Below are positions 46,933-54,856 of a stretch of 54,856 nt of DNA, piece by piece. The DNA is taken from assembly GCA_024220525.1 (NCBI GenBank), contig JAMYWO010000239.1, positions 1-54,856 of the forward strand, written 5' to 3'. Origin of the DNA: Cochliopodium minus. Taxonomy: Eukaryota > Discosea > Himatismenida > Cochliopodiidae. Numbering within the stretch: position 1 is the first letter of the stretch; each line of letters opens with the position of its first letter. Both the position numbers and the translations under genes were made by a program. The notes below the pieces were generated by a model. The model did not search any database. It was not told the origin of the DNA and worked only from the letters and a program-made list of their open reading frames with translations.

Positions 46933-48498
46933 ATGTCTTATCAAAATCCTTATTCCAATTATAACAATCATATGGATGATTCAGAGGAAGAATCATATGA
47001 TGATGAAGGGATTGTTATACTTAAGAATGATGTAAAAGCAGGACAAATTATCAAGAAAATTGAAAAAGAAGGAGAAGGAAATCCACCAAAGATTGGATCC
47101 AAGATTAAATGTAAAACCTGAATAGAAAAATAAAGGAGTATATCTATATTTAATTTTATTGGAAAAATATATTCTCACCAAAATGAGAAATGAAGGATAA
47201 TTATATTCAAAAAATTTGTTTTCAAAAGATATTTGGTTAATAGTCATTGATATAATCTATATTCGCTTTTTATTCACACAAAAATTTATAAAAAATATTG
47301 GAAAAAACTCAATTCTTTTATGATTATCCTGTATAGTTTTATTTTTTTCTCATTATCAAATATTGCAGAATATCTCTTTAAAATATTTAAATGCCAAGAA
47401 ATACATTCAAAAATATCAAATTCTTTTTTAATGAATTTTTTAATTTTTTATTTTTTGTTAGTAATATATTCATCAAAAATTCAAGAAAAAATGTTGGAAG
47501 AGAACATAGAGATAGAATTTGTTTTAGGGAGAGACTCCGTATTAGGATGCTTGGAAATCACTGTCCAATCGATGAAAAAGGGAGAAACATGTGTCATGAA
47601 ATCCTCTCACCAATATGGTTATGGTGAAAAAGGTGATTTTTTGAAAAAAATAATTTTTTAAAAATAATTTTAAACAGAAATATCTAAGAATTTTTTATTC
47701 AATTTGTTTTCATTATTCTCCTTTTTTTTTAAAATAATTTAAATTATGTTTTTTAAAAAAAAATTTTACAGGCTGTCCTCCTTTGGTGCCTCCTAAAACT
47801 ATCATAGATTTTGATATGACTTTACTGGACATCACGTAATAAAATTTTAATCTAATTAAAAAAAAAAAATTATTATTTGAATAAAAAAAAAATTGCAATT
47901 TAAATAAAAAATAACAAAAATAAAACAAAAATTTTTCTAGTCAAACTGATCCAATAACAAATTGGTTTACTACACGTGAAGATTCTTCCGAAAAAGATAA
48001 AGAGTTAATTTTGAAATTGAAGAATGAGGGAAACGATTTTTTGGTGAAAAATGAAATAGAAAATTCTGTGAATTGTTACCACAAGTGTTTGCATCTCTTT
48101 AGCTTTTTACCAAGTGAAGAATTTGATACCGAGGTTCAAAATTTGAAGCTTGCCATTGTGGGAAATTTGATGAATGCTTATTTGAAACTCGAAGTTTATT
48201 CTCCAAGTAAAAAAAAAATTAATAAAAAAAAATCTTTTTAAATTGGAAAAATATTTTTAAAATGAAAATATTTATTCTAGTTATTCGCCTTGGTCAACAA
48301 CTTGATAAAAAAAATGGTAAAATTTATTTCAGAATGGGAAAAGCCTTCAAAGAAATGGATGATTATTCCACCGCCAAATCTTACTTCAACAAAGCTCTCA
48401 AAGAAAGCCCAGAAGACAAACTCATTTTGAAGGAGTTAAGGGAAGTGGAGAACAAAGTAAGTTCCAAAAGATCTGGAATAAACGGGATGTTTTTATAA
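46933..48498 (+). CDS. FKBP-type peptidyl-prolyl isomerase with TPR repeats
   Basis: Prolyl isomerase/co-chaperone of the FKBP-TPR type. The first exon (46933 to about 47108, ATG after an A-run) is acidic and leads into DEGIVILKNDVKAGQIIKKI and IGSKIKC, the entry to an FKBP domain. A later exon (about 47480-47631) has the core of the fold: IEIEFVLGRDSVLGCLEITVQSMKKGETCVMKSS (shown in pieces elsewhere) and YGYGEKG, then CPPLVPPKTIIDFDMTLLDI (47772-47838). TPR helices follow: LKLKNEGNDFLVKNEIENSV, NCYHKCLHLF, FRMGKAFKEMDDYSTAKSYF, NKALKESPEDKL, ending TAA. The exon with the first β-strands and the aromatic FDSS-like loop (expected between 47108 and 47480) could not be identified, so isomerase activity is uncertain. 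TPRs of this type usually bind Hsp90 C-termini. Confidence 0.75.
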
Positions 48499-48585
48499 TC
48501 AAAATAAAAAACAATTTTAAATTTTATTTTTAATTTTTTATTGTTTTTTGTTTTTTAAGTTTTTCAAAAAATATTTTCTATTCTT

Positions 48586-49677
48586 TCAAATTCTACTGAC
48601 ATTTCTACAAGCAAAAGTCTCCTGGACTTTAGATTTTCCAGTAGAGGAGAAAATAGACTTATAAACCTCAGGATCGACATTATCAGGGATTTTCAACTTC
48701 TTTGTCTTAACCTCCTCACCCTTCTTCTTCTCACCACTTTTACTGGAAGATTTTTTCTTACGTTTAGACTTGGAAGCGTTCTTCTGAGCACGAAGTAACT
48801 GAATCTGGTAAACCTCCTCGCTGGTAGGATTGATCACAACAAGATCATCACGAACAAAAAGCTTTCCACAGCAAGGACAGTCAAGATTTTCGATACTATC
48901 ATTTTTTTCTTTGATATCTATTTTATCATTTATTTTATCATTTATTTTATCATTTATTTTATCATTTATTTTATCTTTATTATTGTCATTGTTATTGTTA
49001 TCTTTTTTGTTGTCTAGTCCAATATCTAGGTTTGGGAGTGCTTGCTTTCCGACTGCACATCCGCAGGAGGGGAAGAAGAGGAAGGTGTGTTTGGAGTTCA
49101 TCTCCTTCTTTGTGATAGGGCAGATGAAAGGGAACACGTTTTCTTCGCTATATTTTCTTTCTTCGTAGTTCATAGTTTTTTCAAATTTGATCGTAAAAAT
49201 ATCCTTTTTTTCGAAGAATTTATTTATTACAAATAAATTATCACAATTAAAGGAGAATTATATATTTATCAATTTCATGATTATTAAAGGATTTTTAGTT
49301 GAATGCTTTAGAATAATTATTAATTTTTCTTTAAAATTTTTATTTTACCTTCAAAGTCTTTATATGTGAAAAATCTTGAGGCATATTCTTCTCCAATAAA
49401 GCATTGATGATAGATTCTTTGTTAAACAAATTTCCAGCTCTATCTATGACAATAGGTTCCACCAAAGGTTCTTTAGTAATAGAACAAGAAGTCCATTTGA
49501 TTCTATCCAATTCATTTTTATCACCTACTTCTTTCTTCTTTTTATTTGAGACCATATCTTCCAATAAAAGGATAAAGAAAATTAATAAGCTTGCAATTAA
49601 AACACAAATTTATATTTGATGAATATGATTGTAAATATACCTGATCTTTTTGGAATTGTTCCACCATCACATCCCAT
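48586..49677 (-). CDS. RTF2: Replication termination factor 2 (RTF2), 287 aa, 3 exons
   Basis: Nuclear replisome-associated factor of the Rtf2 family (replication-fork pausing and termination; removed by the proteasome shuttle in animals). Exons 49641-49677, 49349-49557 and 48586-49203 join in phase to 864 nt. The invariant N-terminus MGCDGGTIPKR is encoded by a 37-nt first exon. Then come a RING-like half (WTSCSITKEPLVEPIVIDRA, GNLFNKESIINALLEKN), FICPITKKEMNSKHTFLF, CGCAVGKQAL, and CPCCGKLFVRDDLVVINPTS, i.e. the C2HC2-type Rtf2 RING. The basic C-terminus (SKRKKKSSSKSGEKKKG) and PEVYKSIFSS complete it. A four-residue NDKI repeat expands the loop before CPCC. Confidence 0.93.
48905..48985 (-). 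repeat. 12-bp coding tandem repeat (Asn-Asp-Lys-Ile)
   Basis: TTTATTTTATCA-type 12-bp units repeated about four to five times, read on the minus strand as NDKI. Flanked by Asn/Asp/Lys codons inside RTF2. Frame-preserving. Confidence 0.85.
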
Positions 49678-49836
49678 TTGAATTTAATTTAGATTATTTC
49701 AATTTTTTTTTTTTTTCAATTTAATTTATTGAACGGAGAACATGGAAAGGGACAATGAAACAATATTGAATCATTCAAACCTCAAAACAATAATGCCAGA
49801 TACCACATTCTGTGAATTAAAATTTTAATTCTCCAA

Positions 49837-50508
49837 TCAAAACTTTGATTGCAAAAAGTGGAAGAAATAAAGCTGAAAGAGGTATAAGAAAGAGCCAGTA
49901 TAAATACATGAAATAGGGAATAATTGCCAAGGAACATCCCAATCAAGAGGGATTACAAATGCACCAATCCAATTTCCAAAAATTACAGCATAAATTCCTC
50001 TTGTGATGATAGATTCTGTATCTTTTGTTTTGAATTGATTCGAAATCTTCTTATTTGTTTCCAAATTAATAATTGAGGGATATTTATCAAGTTGTGCATA
50101 ATCTACAAAGCATATTGATGTATTATAAAATGACCATATCAATGATTCTTTGCTATTTATTCAATGATGAGCTTAAATTTCGAATTTTTACTTTAAAATT
50201 ACCTAATGAATGGATTCCCATAAATTGTAGAGATTATATATGAAATTATTGTTCCAATTACAAAATATCCAATCGAATTAGCTATTATTTTCAACTTCTA
50301 TCCTAGATTAATGTATTATTTTTGAAAATTATCAATTATTTTTTGATAATGAATTTACATTCTTTTGATTATGAACACAATTGCAAATCGTTTGAATCAA
50401 AAAGTTAATGATAGAAAAATATAACAGATAATCCAAATTATAACTTGAATATTTATATAATATCAATTCTGTTGTTATTGGGATTGTTTTAATGATCAAT
50501 TTATTCAT
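49837..50508 (-). CDS. PIG-F / GPI11, GPI ethanolamine-phosphate transferase subunit
   Basis: ER multi-pass membrane protein that stabilises the enzymes adding ethanolamine phosphate to GPI anchors. The start is taken at the ATG at 50508 (MNKLIIKTIPITTELILY). Three exons are visible: hydrophobic YLLYFSIINFLIQTI (to about 50350), then KIIANSIGYFVIGTIISYII (about 50297-50205), then LIWSFYNTSICFVDYAQLDK onwards (about 50160). The last exon carries the family signature GNWIGAFVIPLDWDVPWQ followed by FPISCIYTGSFLYLF, and ends QSKF-TGA at 49837-49839. Size is close to PIG-F proteins of about 220 aa. Divergent from eL20 with about 170 bp between starts. Confidence 0.88.
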
Positions 50509-50675
50509 ATCTTCTTTTATCCTCTTTTGATTTTCTTTCAATTTTTTTTTTTTTTAAATTTTAATCTTTAATGCATTCTGATTTTAAGTAGGTTAATAAT
50601 TTTTTATATTTTAAAAAATATATTAGTAAAAATAAATATATAAAAAAAAAATAAAAAATATTTATTGTGTATACA

Positions 50676-51386
50676 ATGGTAAATGATTTTCTCTTTCTTT
50701 TAATTTAAATATAAATTTTCATATATTTCAACAATATAAACCATATAAAATCAAATATTATAAACTTATTTATTACAAAATGAAACATAATAAATATCAT
50801 TCAAAATATTATCAAAAATATCAAAGACTATTATTAATTTTAATATCAATATATACTTTAGCCGCTCCACGAATACCTTATTATTGGAAGAAGAATTCCA
50901 TCTGAGAAAAGCCCTAACCCTACCCTTTACAAAATGAATATTTTTTCAACCAATGAAGTGAGAGCAACCTCCAGATTCTGGTTCTTCATGAGTTCTTTGA
51001 AGAAGCTCAAAAAAACTAACGGAGAAATCGTAACAATTAATGAAATCTTTGAAAGAAGACCAACACAAATTAAAAATTTTGGTATTTTTCTCCGTTATAC
51101 TTCAAGAAGTGGAGTACACAATTTTTATAAGGAATTTCGTGCAACAACCAAAACTGAAGCAGTAAAAAAACTTTATGCAGATATGGCTGGAAGACATCGT
51201 GCAAGAAACAGCACCATTCAAATCATATCTGTTGATGTTGTACCAAACAATAAAGTTAGAAGAGATAGCACCAAATTATTTATCAACAGCAAAATTAAAT
51301 TTCCAATCTCTCACAGAAGATTACGTGTACCAAAGAACAGAAGATCTACCTTTATCGCAAAAAGACCATCAACCCATTTCGGTTAA
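50676..51386 (+). CDS. RPL18A: 60S ribosomal protein L18a (eL20), intron directly after ATG
   Basis: Large-subunit ribosomal protein, 175 aa. Exon 1 is only the start codon, 50676-50678. The intron (50679-50861) begins GTAAATG and ends TTTAG. Exon 2 is 50862-51386. Translation begins M-PLHEYLIIGRRIP, as in eL20 proteins, and continues SPNPTLYKMNIFSTNEV, SRFWFFMSSLKKLKK, IKNFGIFLRYTSRSGVHNFY, MAGRHRARNSTIQII, IKFPISHRRLRVPKNR, ending AKRPSTHFG-TAA. Length matches the family (about 176). The internal ATG at 50934 lies after conserved residues and is not the start. Confidence 0.94.
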
Positions 51387-51608
51387 GATTAATTGTTACT
51401 CTATTTTAATTAAATTTATTAACATAAATAAAGTATTTGAAATAAATTCCTTATAATAAACAATTTTATATTTTAAAATCAAATTTTCCAAATCCAAAGT
51501 CTTTAAGATGTTATTCTTTCAACTACCATTCTCAACATGAAGAACAAAAGACTTTTTGACAAATTAAATTATTTTAATAAATAATTTAATAAAAAGTAAA
51601 CTTTTTTT

Positions 51609-54600
51609 TTAGACTTTTCCTTTAAACTTAAATTCTCTATTGTACTCTTCGTAGAGTAACCTAAAGTTTGCTTTGTAATCATCTTGTAAATCATTACCCA
51701 ACATCAACATTTCTTTCTTTTTACAGATATCAATCAGTTGAAAAACTCCTACAACAAGAGAAGAACGAATGGATCTTGGGATGGGGTTCAAGTTTGAGAC
51801 TTTCAAAAAGATGGAAATGAGATAAGGAGAATATTTGTTAAGTTGTTGTTCATTATTTGCAATCTCTGCCCACAATCTAGAATTCAAATCAGAAATTATA
51901 ACATGTGAGTTGCTAATCAAGTTTGGTAACAAGAAAGAAGTATTTGAAATGAGAGAAAAAGTCCACATGAGCATCATTTCAACTACAGTTAGAAAAGGAG
52001 ACAAAAAAGAGATGGTTTCATCCTTCCTGTAGTGCAAAAAAGAAAAGAGGAGATGGTAACAGTCTTCAATCAATTTTAAGTTTTTCTCAGAGTTAATGTT
52101 TTGGAACAAAGAGATGATTTTGTTTTTTTCTTCTTCAGGCAAAAAGACAAACTCGTGACTGTTAAGTGAAAAAGAAGAGTTGAGTATTGGTTGGGAATGA
52201 ATAAGGGGAACAAGTGCTTGGATGAGATGAGAAACTTCCTTTTTATTGTCTTCTTTTTGCACGATGTCAGAGATGAGATTGATCAACAACCTTTGGATTT
52301 TGACAACGAAAGATCTTTGTTGTAAACTTTCGGAAGGAGTGAAAGAAGTTTTTTTGAGCAAAATGATGAGGCTTGTTTGAGTCGAAGGAGTGAACAAAGA
52401 GGAGAAAGCAAATCTTTTTATTTTAGAGGACAATTTAGAAAAGTATTTGAGGATCTTCAAAGACAAACTGATTCGAATCCAATCCTCTTCACTGTTAGAA
52501 ACATTTTTGAGCTCATTTTTGATGAATTGGGTGACAATTTTGATGTTATTTCCGATGAGGAACATTTTCTTGATCAGCACCTGGAGAGCTCTCCAAGAAA
52601 CTTTGGAGTTTTGTTCGTTTTTATTTCTGTTGTCCTCAAGATATCTGAAACAGAAAAAGGAAAAGAGATGGGAGAACAAATCGAGCTGATTGGTGGAAAC
52701 ATCTTTACATTTCAACGTGAGATGGATGTTTTTGGAGAAGAGGATCAAAGAATCGAACAGTTCGCCATAAATCAACCCATCCTCTTCCTTGCAGTTTTTG
52801 ATTCTGTCTGCAACTTGCTTCAAATTTTCAAACAAAGAAAAGAAATCAATGTCTGTCAAACTGATAACCTGGATGGAACAAGATGAGGAAGAAACTTTGG
52901 CAGGAGAGAAGGGAGTGCCAGGTGTATCAAAGTTTTTGAAGTAGGATTCTTTCCAATTTTTTTTGTAAGAGAAGGGTGTTTGATCCTTGGATGCTTTCTT
53001 GTTTTTCTTTGAGTTGTTGTTGTCGGTGGTCTCTTTTTTTTCTCCTTGTGAGACTGTCTTGTTGTTCTTTTCGGATTCACTAAAGAGGATTTGGAGTTTA
53101 AAGAAGTAAAAGTGCAATTTGAAGAAATAAGGAGAAATGAGGCTCGAGAAGTTGTTTTTTTCTAAAAAAAAGATTTAAATAAAGGAATGAAAGTTTAAAA
53201 AAAAATTTTTTTTTTTTTACGATGAGAAGTTATGTTGTCTATCGTAGAAAGTTTTTCTTCTTTGAAGCGAAACACTGACTGAAAAATGGAGTCCAATAGG
53301 GAGAAAAGCTTGTATGTTTGCCACTCCTTCTTCAACAAAGCAAAGTTATTGGAAACAACAGAAAGTAAAAGTTGGAAGACATAAAAGAGAGAACAAATGT
53401 TATTAGCAGAATCTAGCAATTTGTTGTCTTCTTCGTCATCTTTGTTGTTTTCGTTGATGTTGTAGTTTCCGATAGAGTTTTTCAGTTTGGAGAAAATGAA
53501 TTTGATTATCTTTTTGGAGATTCTGTTGTTGTTTTTGATGATGAGATTGTTGAGGGAGTGGAAGATGAGTTGTTTGGTGATTTGGCTGAACTTTGGATTG
53601 GAAGATTGGTGGGAAGTTTTGAGGAAAGTTTCCAAAAGATGGAAGAGGAGGATCTTTTCAAGATCTTCGCTGGTTGGCTCTGCATCTTTTTTCTCTCCTT
53701 TTTCTTCCAATTTTTGTTTTGGGATTGCTTTGTGAATCAAATTTCGCTTGTTTTTGTAGTTTCTGTTTGTTAGGGAGAAGTTGGTGGGAGCGAAATGACT
53801 TTGGATTTCATTTTTGATAAGGAGAGTTTTCATGGTGCTTCTTGAGAGGAAGAGGGACATGTCAAGGATATTTTCCAGATCAAAGTTGTTGGAAGTTTTT
53901 TGATAAGAAATGAAAGGATAAATCAACTCAAAAGCGATGCAAATGTTAAAAGAAGAAAGGATAAATTTGTCGGAGGAGATCAGACAATGAGGAGGGATTG
54001 TGGAAAGAGTTTTGAAGACGTTGCTGATGTAAGAGATATCTTCCTCTTTAACGCTTATTTTGGAAGGAACAGGACTATTCGGACTTTCAACTCTTTTGAT
54101 GGTTTTGGAAAGCAAAGAAAGGAGTTTTTCATTGATCTGAGTGTTTTCTTTAGATTCGAAAATAATTTTTATTTTGGAGATGGATTCGTTTGAAGAGTAT
54201 TTAGAAAGAAACAAGGAAAAGTTGGTGGTAAAGGTAGCCAAAAAGTTTTCGACAAGAGCAAACTTTGGATCATAAGAAGAGATCTTCCCCAAAAGATTGG
54301 AATTCAAGGAATAAAGAGAAATCAAATCGGATGATTGGTTTTGGAAAGGCATGAAATTGGAAATGATCCCAGTGATCAACTTATTGAGCGAAGGAGAAAA
54401 ATGAGAAATGACAGGGAAAAAAGAAGAAATCACTTTCCAAAGAGCAACGACTTTGCTTCCTCCCTTTCTTCCTTTGATCAATCCGATCAAGTGATAGTTC
54501 TCATTCCATTGGATGTTTTTGTAACTCTTGTAATATTTTTCTCTGAATGTAGATTTGATCAAACCAAAGAGATAATCTACAACACTGGCTTGTTGTTTCT

Positions 54601-54856
54601 CAACCAAAGAAGTATCAACAACCTTCTTGTCAGAATCCTCATCCTCCATCCTGTTATCAGTCGCATTTTTCAAGAAAGCATTGACATGGAAAAGATGTTG
54701 GCAACTCATTAAAGGCAAGATGTAGTATTGGATGAAAAGATAGCTCGGATCTTTTTTTTGGGAAGATGATTTTTCGAGGAAAGAGGAGATTTGATGAGGA
54801 AAGTCAAAAACATTTTCTCCTGAACTGATCTTGAAAGGTCTGAAATACGTAGGGGA
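51609..54856 (-). CDS. URB2/NPA2-family nucleolar pre-60S protein (N-terminus outside window)
   Basis: Large α-helical nucleolar protein needed for 27S pre-rRNA processing. Two exons are seen: from the window edge (54856, frame open) to about 53222, and about 53165 to TAA at 51609, joined in phase across a short T-rich intron. About 1,050 residues are helical repeats with few landmarks: SVVDYLFGLIKSTFREKYY, LIGLIKGRKGGSKVVALWKV, VVEMMLMWTFSLISN. The C-terminus gives the family away: IPRSIRSSLVVGVFQLIDIC, then a segment ending ANFRLLYEEYNREFKFKGKV, the Urb2/Npa2 pattern (final helix plus LYxxY...KFKG). The identification rests mainly on that last ~90 residues. A Lys/Asn linker lies just after the intron. 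Confidence 0.72.

Noticed and set aside
48905-48985. Regular short repeats resembling a CRISPR array
   Set aside because: The 12-bp units are contiguous with no spacers, are translated as NDKI inside RTF2, and the genome is eukaryotic.
50934-51386. eL20 starting at the internal ATG
   Set aside because: The conserved upstream residues (PLHEYLIIGRRIP and SPNPTLYK) are encoded in frame just before it and are reached by splicing from the ATG at 50676.

Overview
The window is nuclear DNA from a very AT-rich, intron-rich unicellular eukaryote. The gene content is purely eukaryotic: CPSF160, a retinoblastoma pocket protein, UNC50, PIG-F, RTF2, URB2, cytosolic ribosomal proteins uS17 and eL20, and DH-PH/RhoGAP/LIM, TBC and TLDc proteins. 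Introns are short (47-84 nt in the one gene fully solved), GT..AG, and extremely T-rich on the sense strand. Proteins carry long Asn and Lys/Ser/Asp runs. Signalling families and Asn runs suggest an amoeboid protist (Amoebozoa-like, or another AT-rich amoeba), but I cannot name the lineage. The standard genetic code fits nearly everything. TAA (mainly) and TGA end the recognised genes; no recognised gene ends in TAG.

Layout. 1-2954: 3' part of an ABCG-type transporter (+), then an ARM-like/MYND protein (-). 3431-5200: a 13-exon NAD-dependent glycerol-3-phosphate dehydrogenase (+), whose exon phases all close. 5341-11508: one long minus-strand gene encoding ankyrin repeats followed by a Rab-GAP TBC domain. 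11840-12781: a single-exon coiled-coil protein (-). 12870-14292: two tandem ependymin-like secreted proteins (-). 14643-19217: a DH-PH-RhoGAP-LIM Rho regulator (+). 19437-27840: CPSF160 (+). 28026-30151: cytochrome P450 with a 12-nt micro-exon (+). 30199-35666: retinoblastoma-like protein (-), interrupted by a 100-N assembly gap. 35975-36903: UNC50 (+). 37131-37628: uS17 (-). 38029-39364: coiled-coil/TLDc protein (-). 39504-41042: divergent actin-related protein (+). 41197-44778: Sel1-repeat/MYND protein (+). 44948-46597: P-loop GTPase with a C-terminal Hsp20-like domain, broken by two in-frame TAGs (-). 46933-48498: FKBP-TPR (+). 48586-49677: RTF2 (-). 49837-50508: PIG-F (-). 50676-51386: eL20 with an intron directly after its ATG (+). 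51609-54856: URB2/NPA2 (-), running off the window.

The genes do not form a pathway. They are ordinary, tightly packed single-copy eukaryotic genes with intergenic gaps of roughly 50-500 bp. I see no obvious self-contained novel system. The features that most deserve a second look are the GTPase-Hsp20 reading frame, the absence of TAG terminators, the multi-domain fusions (ANK-TBC, DH-PH-RhoGAP-LIM, Sel1-MYND), the tandem ependymin-like genes and the micro-exon. Exon boundaries are exact where I state phases; elsewhere only gene spans are given.
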